A stretch of DNA of 64,000 nucleotides from Scatophagus argus (taxonomy: Eukaryota; Chordata; Actinopteri; Scatophagidae). Below, piece by piece: positions 28,690-38,622 of this stretch; the stretch's first letter is position 1; every line of letters begins with the position of its first letter. Made by a program: the position numbers and the translations under genes. Where the stretch lies: positions 18,020,318 through 18,084,317 of the forward strand of contig NC_058506.1 of the NCBI RefSeq assembly GCF_020382885.2. The letters are read 5' to 3'. The notes beneath the pieces were generated by a model. That model made no database searches, was not told the DNA's origin, and saw only the letters and a list, made by a program, of their open reading frames with translations.

Positions 28690-28828
28690 CGCTCGGCATG
28701 TCCCCATCATGGGCGGTGACAGTTTAAAAACACATCGACTTCCTTTCCTCCCTTTCGACTTCCTTACCAATCGCTGTTATTTCCCACAGGCATCCTAAAA
28801 CCTCCTCTGCTCTGAGTGAACAGCAGAA
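28690..28828 (+). promoter_or_regulatory. hpgd: hpgd-like upstream region and 5' UTR
   Basis: This is the short stretch just before the start codon. It has a CCAAT word at about 28768-28772 in 'taccaatcgc' and pyrimidine-rich runs. A 'cccacag' at about 28784-28790 could be an acceptor of a 5' UTR intron. No clear TATA box is placed properly. The transcription start cannot be set from sequence alone. Confidence 0.35.
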
Positions 28829-30537
28829 ATGTCGTTAGCTGGTAAAATCGCAGTGGTGACTGGAGCAGCGATGGGGATCGGAAAAGCAATAACGGAGATC
28901 CTCCTGCAAAACGGCGCCAAGGTAAAGTTCAGCTTCAGTCATGGAGAGATGCCCTTTTGTCTGCGCTGCGTTGTTGAAAACAGCACGGTTCACTGTGCAT
29001 CCTGGCAACGTGCAAGTCAGTTATGGAAGCAGTGGCACATAAGCCTGAATATGGTATTTACAAGTTGCCTACTGTACTTAAACGCACCATGTCCATGTAT
29101 GCTGCTTTAAAGGCTACTTTCCGTCACAAAAGTTGTAGTGGAAACTGCTACACCTTTTCCTCCACCACATTGAGTTGACATCTGTAGTTACCAGTTGTTA
29201 TGCATGTTATTTTTAAGCCTCTGAAACGATGCATTGTTCAGTGACGAAAACTGGCTCTTATCAAGTGGAATTCTTAACCTCTCATTTTCTCATTTAATAA
29301 AACGATCGTTGCAGAAATATTGTAATCTGTAAATCAACGTGATTCAGACGTTTTCTAAAATACCTTTTTCCTAATCTTCTTCTGCAAGGGGCCTTTTTTC
29401 TTTAATGTTTCAAGATACAGACGCTCCTCTAACAATTTGTTTTAGTGAAAGGAGGCTGAAGGAATCTACTATCACAACATACATCACTTTAAAGTTTTTT
29501 TTGTCTCTGAGGTGCTCTGAAATCTAAAAGAAGTTGTCACAAGGTACAGAAAATATGTGATGAGCCTGAAACTTGAGGAGTCGTGTGTGTTGGCAGTGAG
29601 CTTTTACCAAGCAAAGGTATGTCGAGTGAATCATGATGTATCAGAGTTTTTGGAGCCAGAACAAAGATTAAAGTCGTGATATCTCGACATCTGCTGTCCA
29701 CATTTTGACCCCATCCCTTTTTCAACCCGTCTCTCATAAATCCCTCAACATTATAGAAGTGTAGTACCAAATCTGTAAAGAATTTGCTACATAAGAGGAA
29801 GGCTTTTTCTGCTGTTAAGTTTCCTCTTGTTGGTTTTTGGTCAAGTCTTCCGTCAGTCACGTCTTCCTGATTTAAAAACGTGTATGAAAGCAGCCTGGAA
29901 CGTGAATCTGTAGTCGTTTTGTTTGCCTGTCGGGACTTTCCCATTGTATCAGATGTGCTCTTGATTATGTGGATTGTGTCGATTTAAAGGTGTTTCTAAA
30001 ATTTAGTCTGCCTCATTTATATCAATAAGGACGGGTTAAATATAAAATAAGACAAGCTGAGCCTTTTTTGACCTCCTGATGGGTACGATTTGGGCGTTGC
30101 AGCAGCACCGCAGCAGAAACAATTAGCCTACAGATAAACAGACGAGAACATCAGAATAGCCATAGAGATGGAACCTAAAATGAGCAGTTAAACTCAAAAT
30201 TACCAGACAAACAACTACGTCCTCTAAAATGATCGTAAAGCTCATTCAGCACCTCCGTGAAACCGTTTCAACAAAAACTGCGCATTATAACCTGCACGAC
30301 GGCGGGATTTACTGCAGGACTGCTGTGTTACGCTGACTGAACTGATTTACAGTGGGGGTGCAGGTGTACCTAATAAACTGGCAGCTCAGCGCCCATCTGA
30401 TGGTCCTGTTCAGGTAGCCCTGCTGGATGTGAATCAAACTGCGGGAAAGAATTTAACGGAAGCCCTGGAGAAGCAGTACGGTCGGGACAGAGTCTTGTTC
30501 CTGAACTGTAACGTCGAATTGGAGGAGCAGCTCAAAG

Positions 30538-30573
<36 letters not shown>

Positions 30574-33055
30574 AACAACATACCTTATGTCGGGGAAAGA
30601 CGCTCAAATGTCATTTAATTACAGGTGGAGAACCGCACCCCAGATTAGTCTGAGGTGTACAGTTACATCAATCACAGTTAAAGTGTGAGAAAGTCATTTG
30701 CTGAGATTTTTAAACGGTCACGTCAACAACAGCAACAACAACAACTATTAGCCTTAAATAACTTTAAATGAAACAGTCAGAAGCCCAAAGATACTCGGTT
30801 TAGTATCAAAAGAGTGCAAAAAAACCCCAGAAAATATTCACACTGTAAAGCAGACTTTAGAGTTGTTGTTTTTTTAAATCTAAATTATCAAAGGTGTTTG
30901 CAGATCAGGTTTCTGCTGATTGAGTAACTGACTTAACAGACTAATCTTTCAAAAACAGTTTCCCAACTGTCTGAGTAAGCCAGACACTTTACGAAGAAGA
31001 GCTCAGCGACTGACTGTTTTCTGGTTTTCCTCTGTCAAGCTGCCTTTCAGAAAACCGTAGAAACACTTGGAGGAATAGACATCCTGTGCAACAACGCCGG
31101 CATCATGAATGAGACAAAGTGGGAGGAAACCGTCTCCGTAAACCTCGTAAGAAGTAGAAAGGGCATCCATCAACCGCATCTGCTCGTGATTATGTCCGTT
31201 GTTCTCGGCTGCATCACTCTCACAAGGGAAATCGCAGCACAGCAGATTGTATCTGCAGTGTTTCATGGAACAGAAAGGTTTACGTCTACTTTCTTTTCCA
31301 CACTTAGGAGTGTGAAGAAATTATTTAACAATGGTTTTACAGCAAGTGTTGCGTTCAGCTTCCTTTGTTCCATTTCATAACATTTGGTACAGAAATGACC
31401 CGCAACGTCCGACAAAGTATTCAAGCACTGCTGTCAGCCTTGACTGCTCTGTGTTTGTAGGTGGGGGTTATCAGGGGGACTTACCTGGCGCTGGAGCACA
31501 TGAGCAAGCTGAGCGGAGGTCGGGGAGGGGTCATCGTCAGCACAGCCTCCATTGCAGGTAAACCCCACCATGGACTAAACATGACAAAGGGAAAGGCAGT
31601 CATGATGACTTTATCTGGTTGTACTGGCAGTTCTAGATGTGTCGTCTTTCTACCATGTTTGTGTCTACTATTAACTGTTCAAAAACGTCACACAGACAAA
31701 ATATAGGTGTTGGATGGGGTTGAGGTCAGGACTCTGTGTGGGCCAGTCAAGTTCTTCCACACCAAACTCATCCAACCATGTCTTTATGGAGCTTTGCTTT
31801 GTGCACTGGGGCACAGTCATGCTGGAATAGAAAAGGACCTTCAACAAACTGTTGCCACAAAGTTGGAAGCATAGCATTGTCCAAAATGTCTTGGTGTGCT
31901 GAAGCATTAAGATTTCCCTTCACTGGAAGTCAGGGGCCGAGCCCAAAGACTGAAAAACACCCCCATACCACACCTGAATTCAGTAATAAAGAGGTGTGTC
32001 CCAGTACCTTTATCTCACTTGTACATCAAATTCAGGCAAAACTACATACAAAGTACACAAAGCCTTCTTTATTTGACGCAGTGTTAATGATTTCAGTGTT
32101 TGCCTTTTGGCCCCATCTCTGCAAACTGATCAACATGTCACCTTCACATTACACAGGAAGTATAAAAAATGCCACCAGATCACAACATTGTTGCATGAAA
32201 ATGAGAGACAGGATGTTGCTGCATCCCTATTAGTCAAGAATTTCGACAACTCTAACTAACTCTCCCTAACACTGACTGATGTAACCCACATGCTGCAGGT
32301 ATTGGGCCTCTGCTGAGCTGTCCTGTTTACACGGCCACCAAGCATGGAGTGGTCGGCTTCACTCGAGCCATGGCGGTAAGGAAGGTCTTCTTATGGGAAC
32401 AAGGAGACGTCTATGTACAAGAATTTGCAGCAGAAATCAAAACCAGATGTCAAATTAAAATGTTTTTCATGTGCGGACAAAGGATTACACACACACGTCC
32501 TAAGTGTGGAGATCACTGTAAATGACTAAAGCATCCAGGAGAGAGACGGATACATACAGCATTTTCTTTTTTGTCCTTGTATCTATGAACTTAATGGTGT
32601 GTGTGTGTGTGTGTGTGTGTGTGTGCATCTGGCCTTTACCAGGCTGTCTCAACCGCATCAGGCTACGGTGTACGAGTCAACGTCCTTTGTCCAGGATTTG
32701 TCCAGACTGAACTTTTGGCCAGCGGTACAACCAAACTGGGCCAATACTCACACCTGGCTGACAGAATCCAGCTGCTAATAGAAAAGACTGGGATCTTAAC
32801 GTGAGTATTTGCCTCGCATGAAAACCACATTTAGTCCTGTGCTGCGTTACATCTGTCTGTTGTGTAGCTATTCCAGTACATCAGTAATAAGCACAGAAAT
32901 GATTCACTGAAGTCCGTGTACTTTTTTTAATTTTCAGTGTATCTGAAGTGGCAGAGTCCTTCCTGGAGCTGGTGACAGATGAGACGAAGAACGGTGAGGC
33001 CCTCCTGCTGTTCCCTAAAAGAAAACAATACGTGACTTTTCCTGCACTCCTTTAG
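28829..33055 (+). CDS. hpgd: 15-hydroxyprostaglandin dehydrogenase [NAD(+)]-like, complete seven-exon gene
   Basis: This is a short-chain dehydrogenase/reductase. The family member 15-PGDH oxidises the 15-hydroxyl of prostaglandins with NAD+ in the cytosol and so inactivates them. Exons: 28829-28921, 30414-30537, 31040-31146, 31461-31557, 32299-32375, 32643-32800, 32938-33055. All introns are GT-AG, and the joined frame is 774 nt (257 residues; human 266). Visible motifs are TGxxxGIG at residues 11-18, Asp36 after the second strand (NAD over NADP preference), NNAG at 90-93, catalytic Ser138, Tyr151 and Lys155, and CPGF shortly after. Numbering of the catalytic residues agrees exactly with human HPGD. 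The residue at the human Gln148 position is Cys, and the C-terminus is shorter and divergent, so this may be one of the teleost hpgd-like paralogues rather than the strict orthologue. The start codon is in AGAAATGT context. Confidence 0.93.
30541..30571. repeat. (CA)n microsatellite abutting hpgd-like exon 2 donor
   Basis: The repeat starts at the fourth base of intron 2, directly after the donor GTA at 30538-30540, and has about 15 units. Confidence 0.97.
31684..32020 (-). mobile_element. Tc1/mariner transposon relic, internally deleted
   Basis: The minus strand encodes a piece of a DD34E transposase: a segment around HDCAPVHKA, then SIKTWLDEFGVEELDWPTQ and SPDLNPIQHL. A frameshift separates the HKA part from the SIKTW part. 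The final catalytic Glu of the PDLNPIE motif is replaced by Gln, so it is dead. The matching 5'-terminal segment ('cacctgaattcagtaataaag', 'gtgtcccagtacctttatc') joins directly at about 31970, so most of the transposase gene is deleted. It lies inside intron 4 of the hpgd-like gene, in antisense orientation. Ends are approximate. Confidence 0.8.
32597..32625. repeat. (GT)n microsatellite next to hpgd-like exon 6 acceptor
   Basis: About 14 GT units end 17 nt before the first base of exon 6 (32643), leaving only a short pyrimidine stretch 'ggcctttaccag' between the repeat and the exon. Confidence 0.97.
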
Positions 33056-33310
33056 TGTTTTCGTGTACAGCAGAACATGAGTATTCAATAGAATGGTCAT
33101 GCCAAGTCTAAGCTGTTGCTTTTGCTAACTGCAATAATTGTGCTTGTCCTCAAGCATGTCGACACCTACGAGACCACTCGTTCAACTCCTGTCGAAGTTG
33201 AAGTGGAAGCACTTTTTAAATGTTATTGTCACTTGATTTAAAATCCAGCAAACCCAGAATGTAACATTGGGTGCTGCTGTTTAACTGTTGATTATAAAGG
33301 CTTAGTTCAC

Positions 33311-33351
33311 TGAATTTCCCTCAGGATCAATAAAATATCTATCTATCTATC
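33311..33351 (+). mobile_element. LINE 3' tail fragment with (TCTA)n
   Basis: 'gaatttccctcaggatcaat' followed by aaaatatc and TCTA units is the typical 3' end of a fish non-LTR retrotransposon (Rex1-like or a related family; I am not sure which). The same word recurs at 36239 and 46331. Only the tail is kept. Confidence 0.7.
33329..33334 (+). terminator. candidate poly(A) signal for the hpgd-like gene
   Basis: This is the first AATAAA after the stop codon, 274 nt downstream, and it lies within the LINE tail. A second AATAAA is at 33438-33443. Confidence 0.45.
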
Positions 33352-33616
33352 AACTAAAATCTTTTTTTTCCCTCATTCTCTCGTAGCCTGATTATTTCAC
33401 TTCAAAATCACATTCCATGCAATTTTAGTTTGGAAATAATAAATGTATTTATTCATGACTTACTCTCTCTCAGTTATTTATCATCTTTCCTGTTCCTGGG
33501 TATTTCCACAAACACATACAGATTTGATCCAGAAACTTTGAGATATGTGCTTCTATGTGCTCTAGTTTTATGTCTATATTTATACAAATACGCAAAATTG
33601 CTTCGGGAAGCGTGTC

Positions 33617-33688
33617 TCCTCGTTAGTATAGTGGACAGTATCTCCGCCTGTCACGCGGAAGACCGGGGTTCGATTCCCCGACGGGGAG
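33617..33688 (+). tRNA. tRNA-Asp (GTC), copy 1
   Basis: A 72-nt cloverleaf. The acceptor TCCTCGT pairs with ACGGGGA, the anticodon stem is TCCGC/GCGGA and the loop CTGTCAC holds anticodon GTC. The A box is TAGTATAGTGG, the B box is GGTTCGATTCC and the discriminator is G. No CCA is encoded, as usual in eukaryotes. A T7 pol III terminator follows at 33698-33704. Compared with the usual vertebrate tRNA-Asp as I remember it, the D loop reads GGACA for GGTGA, and the outer anticodon-stem pair is T-A instead of C-G. Confidence 0.97.
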
Positions 33689-33704
33689 TGTTTCTCATTT
33701 TTTT

Positions 33705-34041
33705 GCATAAGTAACCTTGCCCAGGAAAGTTTTTTTACGTTTTAAAAGAAAATATGACGTAGGACATATTGAACATTTTTGAGTGTGGAGTAACTTACAG
33801 GAGTAAGCGACTAAAGTACAAGTGCCTCAAAACTGGACTGAAATGCAGTGTTTGAGGGAGTATAATTAGTTACGCTCAACCACAGGTATAACATTTATGA
33901 CAATTTCTCTGTCATGTGGACGTGTGGACAAACTCTCATCTCTACTGAAACGACGACGACGCCCCCTTGCAGGAATAAACCAATACTCTCAGATAGGCAC
34001 TGTGATTTGTTGATTTGAAGTCACGTGAAAGTGTACGCATC
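33705..34041. other. spacer between tRNA-Asp copies 1 and 2
   Basis: About 350 bp of AT-rich sequence with no gene seen. It shares no obvious long similarity with the spacer upstream of copy 3, so the duplicated unit seems to be little more than the tRNA plus a few flanking bases. Confidence 0.5.
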
Positions 34042-34113
34042 TCCTCGTTAGTATAGTGGACAGTATCTCCGCCTGTCACGCGGAAGACCGGGGTTCGATT
34101 CCCCGACGGGGAG
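34042..34113 (+). tRNA. tRNA-Asp (GTC), copy 2
   Basis: Identical over all 72 nt to copies 1 and 3. The 3' flank begins 'tgtttcttattta' and contains no run of four T before about 34217, so pol III termination may be poor or read through. Confidence 0.96.
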
Positions 34114-35114
34114 TGTTTCTTATTTACCATTTCACATAAAACAAGATGGATCTATTGGACCTGAAGTCAAAAAAGGATCATACAGCAGACGGTAAGGGTA
34201 AAAGTAAACACACTGGACATTTGTTTTGGTTTTTTTACTGTGTTTTTTTTACCTAGGTGAGTACAGGTGAGATGATGACCCTCTATGTCAAAAAGTATCC
34301 TGCTGAAGGAGTCACAACGGCTTTTAAGATAGTGTTAGGGATGTCAAGCAATAAATAGCCACGTGTTCTTGGACACAGGTCTAATGTTACACCAACCTTT
34401 TCTAAAACATTTTCTTCATATTTATATTTAGCTTATTTTATTTCTTTAGTTTAAATATAATAAATTTATTGTATTGAAACACAACATAGAACTGTCTTCC
34501 AAGTTTCATTTACAATCTAATAGTCACCACCAGTGGCACCGTTGGCACTCGGTTTCCTGAATTTGCTCATCTACATATTCATAATGAATTAATTTCACTG
34601 TGGCTGTATTCACGACTGTTTCTGATAATTGTGTGTTACGATTTACGAGTACAAATTGCTAATAAACAAATGCAGCATAAACTTGGGATCAACAAAACAA
34701 CAAAGTTGAGTTTCAGTGTTTGTGGAGTTTTAACAAAAACAGAACACCAACCTCATTTGTTCATATCAACATTTTAATCACATAGCCACAACAAGATAAC
34801 TTTTGCCATCAAAGTCCTCCATCCATTTAACACATAGTTTGATTAATATCAACAGGAGGAGTCTGATAAACTTTAAAAGCAGCTAACCTTTTTCTTCAAC
34901 TCAGGTTTGCCTCCCAATACTCAATGAATGGAGTCGCCCCCTACTGGAGGCCATAAAGAATGACGGTTTAAGGCTTCACTTTCCAGTTCAAGAAGATGTG
35001 TCTTCACTTTCAAATCTAAATAGATTCTGGTACTCTTATCATAACCAAGCAAAAAAGATTTAAGAGCAGGTGTTCTACAGGTGAGCTTCCTTCCTGGAGC
35101 AAACAGCAGCCGGC

Positions 35115-35648
35115 CTACATCTCAGCTATGACAGGTAGCATCGGGGCCTTGAACCTCCTGGACTGTCTGCATGTGGTGCGACAGCCTGATGTCCAGACAC
35201 AAACAACGCCCCCCCGACTGTGCGTTTGCCTGTTAGCCAAGAAAGCACCAAGTTCAGATGTCTCTTTTTCTTCTTCTGCCTGTTTTCCAGAGGGCTTATC
35301 TCTGTCCTCAGCCCTCTTCCAGCTCCCAGGGTCCCTCACGAAGATCTCGGTATGTTCTGGGACCTGATTTCCACGTGTCTTGGAGAGAGGAATGTGATGC
35401 TCAGAGCAGTAGAAACTGTAGATTCTCCTCCCTGTTTTCTTCTCCTCCTCCTCCTGCTCCTCCTCCTCCTCCCTCCAGCCTCCGCGAACGAGCCGAGCTG
35501 CGGTGAGGAATGAGTCCGTCTGGCTGTGCGGCTTCTCCAGATGGTCTGACAGCATGGGCCCAGGCATGGTCGACGTCCTGCCCAGACCAGGAGCAACACG
35601 GTGAGGCTTACGGCTGTCCTCCATCCCCCTGCTGTCCCGAGTCTCCAC
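35115..35648 (-). other. unrecognised 177-codon open frame, doubtful gene
   Basis: An uninterrupted minus-strand frame from ATG to stop. The product is hydrophilic, with a Glu-rich run (residues about 60-71) caused by the CTC trinucleotide repeat, and it has no family similarity that I recognise. A TATA-like CTTTAAAAGC lies just upstream on the minus strand at about 35655-35664. An overlapping frame encodes a hydrophobic TAVSLTVLLLVWAG segment resembling a signal peptide, but without its own start. It may be a chance frame in GC-rich DNA or a broken or wrongly read short gene. Confidence 0.15.
35441..35476. repeat. (CTC)n imperfect trinucleotide repeat
   Basis: About 12 CTC/TCC units with one CTG interruption, followed by a CCTCCAGCC run. 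Confidence 0.9.
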
Positions 35649-36015
35649 CTCTGCTTTTAAAGCGCCTGTAAATCACATCTTAAAGGTCAGATGGCATGCT
35701 GTCACGTGTTAGTGTTTCCCAACACGGGGCCATAAGGTCTCACAGACTGTGAAACTATTAAAAAGCGGTTCACTTTTTCAAATGTTTGCTTTTTCTGTTT
35801 AGCTTCTCAGAGCTCACGCATATTCTCTGTTGGTTATTACAGTCCCGACACTCCCGTCAGCCCATATTCTTTTTGACTGGAAGGCTATCATTTTTCACTA
35901 CTTAAAATATTAGGTTACGTAAGTATACATATATATATATCTGTTACTGGTTGGTTGATAAATTGTTCCAAGATAGTTTGATTTATAAGATCGTCACATG
36001 TACCGTACATATGTC

Positions 36016-36087
36016 TCCTCGTTAGTATAGTGGACAGTATCTCCGCCTGTCACGCGGAAGACCGGGGTTCGATTCCCCGACGGGGAG
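36016..36087 (+). tRNA. tRNA-Asp (GTC), copy 3
   Basis: Identical to the copies at 33617 and 34042, with the same A and B boxes and the same D-loop and stem changes. A TTTT terminator lies at 36097-36100, nine bases after the discriminator. Confidence 0.97.
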
Positions 36088-36238
36088 TGTTTCAAATTTT
36101 CTTTACCAGTAATTTATGGCTGTTTTTAAAATAGAAGCACGAAAATTAAAAATTTATTTTTTTTCAATATACACGTCTTTTTAAAATTATTTTTTGTGTT
36201 CTCGTTCTTTAAGCCTCTCAGTTTGTTTTAACGTAATC

Positions 36239-36288
36239 TTGAATTTCCCTCGGGATCAATAAAGTATCTATCTATCTATCTATCTATC
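36239..36288 (+). mobile_element. LINE 3' tail fragment with (TCTA)n
   Basis: The same 'gaatttccctcgggatcaat' type terminus as at 33311, followed by about six TCTA units. It lies 150 bp downstream of the third tRNA-Asp gene. Confidence 0.72.
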
Positions 36289-38344
36289 ATCACGGCATTT
36301 GAACATATACACCATGTGTTACATCAACATAAACAAAAATATAACCATGAGCTGACAGCCGCAGAACACCACTGAAAATGTCCATCCAAACTGCATGCTG
36401 CCTAACAACAACAGAGGAATTTCTTCATCTCTGTCTTAAACAGCTGCACTGTGTTGGTATATCTGCAAACTGTACATATTAATGCACATAATAACCTGTC
36501 ACATTCGTATATTAGTATTATTATATATAGTATTACCTGATTTCAGTGGGAGAAAATCCTCACTTCTTTCTTCTCTCTTGTTGCTCAGATGGACTGCTTC
36601 ACTGCTGATCTTACTGACTGAGTTAGCGCCTCTCTCCACCCAGCTCACCCCCCGTCTCTCCCTCCGTCCCTCCCTCTCTTTCTCTCTTCCCCGTATCTCT
36701 CCCTCTCTCTCTCTTTCCCTCTCTCTCTTCCCCGTATCCCCAGGAAATCAGGATCAGCTCACTTGCTTTTTCCAGAGCTTTCGTTTGGAAAAGCTCTTGT
36801 TTTTGATAAAATATTGACGAAAACAAAGTTCTCAGTTAATATTTTACTCAGATATTCAATATCAGCATAACTAGCCATGAAGGTTAAGTAATAACATTTG
36901 TTCATTGTAACAGTAATAATTTTGTATATAATTTTTGTATATAATAATTTGTCAGTGTCAGTGTCAGTTGTCTCCATTGACATATATAAAGATGGCGTGT
37001 CTCCATTTCCTCCCATTGTACAAAAGTCAAGCCAAAATATCCCTGATGTGAGTGCTGCTATCTTGTTCTGGTGACGTCATTTGGAGCCAGAGTCTGTGCA
37101 GTAGTGATAGGGAGGTGGAGCTGTGGTGTCGAAGCCTAAAATGACAGAAATCACCACTGGGAAAAATGTATTTGACGTGTACTTTGAGTTTTTAGTTTGC
37201 CTCATAAGCATTTTGTATTTGAATTTCTTAAAAACATTTCCTCACTACTCAGATGTTCTTTCAGAACATGCTTCTTGTAAATTATTAATGTGATGTGGGT
37301 TTAGGAGGCAGGGCAGCCGCTACTCTCTTAATTTAAATTAAGCTTCCTATTTACTCTACTTTCATTCGGCTCGCTGCTGAACTCGGCCACCTCTCACAAA
37401 CTCTGTGGGGACTGTGCACAAAAGGCCCAGATTATATTGACTCTGGAAGGACTGTAACCTCGGCGTGCAGGGTGGCTGCTACGCTCTTTGCTCTGAGCAG
37501 ATATGTGCTCTTCCCCTCCTGAGTTCAGCAGGTTTATCTGATGTGGACGTAGCAGGACGACTGTTGAACTGAGCACATATTCAACAGCCTGTCCTCTTCC
37601 TAGAGCTGTAGCTATTGGAGCTAATGTGGGGTTAGCAGGTCAGCTCACTTATCAAGCTAGCATGTTGTTGACATGACATCTGTGCGGGATCACCATGGCG
37701 ATGGTGGTGATGTAGGTCTTCTCTGGCATGTAACACTTGAGCAAAGCCTGCAGGCCTAATTTCCAACATACACTTTGGTCCATATGCATTGGGACAAGTA
37801 TACGTTATTTTGGCATTTGGCCTCCGTACACCATGATGGTATACAGAGTTTCATGGCCAGGTATTGTCCTGTTCCCCTGTTAGTCCATGTCAAATCAAGC
37901 AGATAAAGCTCTGGAGTTGGTTCTGAGTGCTAAATTTGCATTTGGCACTGACTGCAAAGAATTTTAATCCAAGAATGAAAAACAAACTAACTGTGTGTCC
38001 TCTCTTGTCCCAAATCACAGTCTGGGTGTTTTTATTATTTTCCAGGTCGTAATCCGAACTGCTCTCAGCTGTTCCAGCCATTTAAAGATCTCACTTAATC
38101 ATGTGGTCATTAAGCCTCCAAAGCTGCTGTTCACGTGTTGACTCCCTCCATTCACAGAACCCTGCAAATCAAAGTTCACTGAGCGAGAGCTGCACCACAG
38201 TACAGACGGCTCGAGTTTGTTCAGCATGTGCCGCCTCATGCCGGTCATCAATCTGGGTCAAAGGTTAAGGGAAAGCTGATGGACCAGCGGCAGCATCACC
38301 CTGAGCCTCAGAGTGAGCGAATCACCTCAAAATCCAGTCACCAC
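36289..38344. other. gene-free stretch
   Basis: Contains a long pyrimidine tract (36646-36743) with 'ttccccgtatc' repeated, and a perfect CRE octamer at 37072-37079. I found no coding exon. Confidence 0.5.
36646..36743 (+). repeat. polypyrimidine (CT-rich) tract
   Basis: Nearly 100 bases of C and T with few interruptions, including CTCTCT runs and two copies of 'ttccccgtatc'. It could adopt triplex DNA; no exon follows the apparent acceptor at its end. Confidence 0.85.
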
Positions 38345-38622
38345 GCGTCAGGTTCGAATCCCGGTCTGGGCCCTTCTACGTGGAGTTTGCATGTTCTCCC
38401 GGCTTCCTCCCACAATACCAAAAACATGCACATAACTGGCTACTCTAAATTGCCCCTAGGTGTGAGTGTGAGAGTGTGTGGTTGTTTGTCCTTGTGTGTT
38501 GGCCCTGCGATTGACTGGCAACCAGTCCAGGATGAACCCCGCCTCTCGCCCGTAGTCAGCTGGGATAGGCTCCAGCTCCCCTGCGACCCTGATGGATAAG
38601 CAGTATAGAAAATGGATGGATG
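38345..38622 (+). mobile_element. tRNA-derived SINE with ATGG-repeat tail
   Basis: A B box GGTTCGAATCC lies at 38351-38361. The conserved body words 'gtggagtttgcatgttctcc', 'ggcttcctcccaca', 'ctctaaattgcccctaggtg', 'ccccgcctctcgcccg' and 'gctgggataggctccag' follow. The tail is 'ataagcagtatagaaaatgg' plus ATGG units. This is a very common teleost SINE of the kind whose 3' end is shared with an L2-type LINE. The A-box part is missing or degenerate, and about 30 bp of the usual body between 'tgttctccc' and 'ggcttcc' is deleted. Confidence 0.88.

Larger units (their letters stand above)
19801..28700. other. intergenic stretch between divergent larp1 and hpgd-like genes
   Basis: No credible coding exon was found. 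Contents are AT-rich unique sequence, a GT microsatellite (21118), a reversed LINE tail (21409), a CA microsatellite (25951), a GAAT tetranucleotide run (26969) and possible CTCF-type sites (26784, 28071). Around 20600-20880 there is a small CpG-richer patch with a TGACGTCG half-perfect CRE, which might be a minor promoter. Confidence 0.5.
34114..36015. other. spacer between tRNA-Asp copies 2 and 3
   Basis: No recognised gene. Contains an unidentified open frame (35115-35648, minus), a CTC-rich trinucleotide run (35441-35476) and a possible CTCF-type site near 34934-34952 ('ccccctactggaggcc'). Confidence 0.5.

Noticed and set aside
28829-29110. 93-codon continuous frame as a single-exon gene
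   Set aside because: The similarity to HPGD stops exactly at the donor GTAAAG at 28922; the rest is intron read-through.
31671-31907. Transposase-like frame as a host gene or active element
   Set aside because: Frameshifted, truncated, with the last catalytic Glu changed, and located in an intron.
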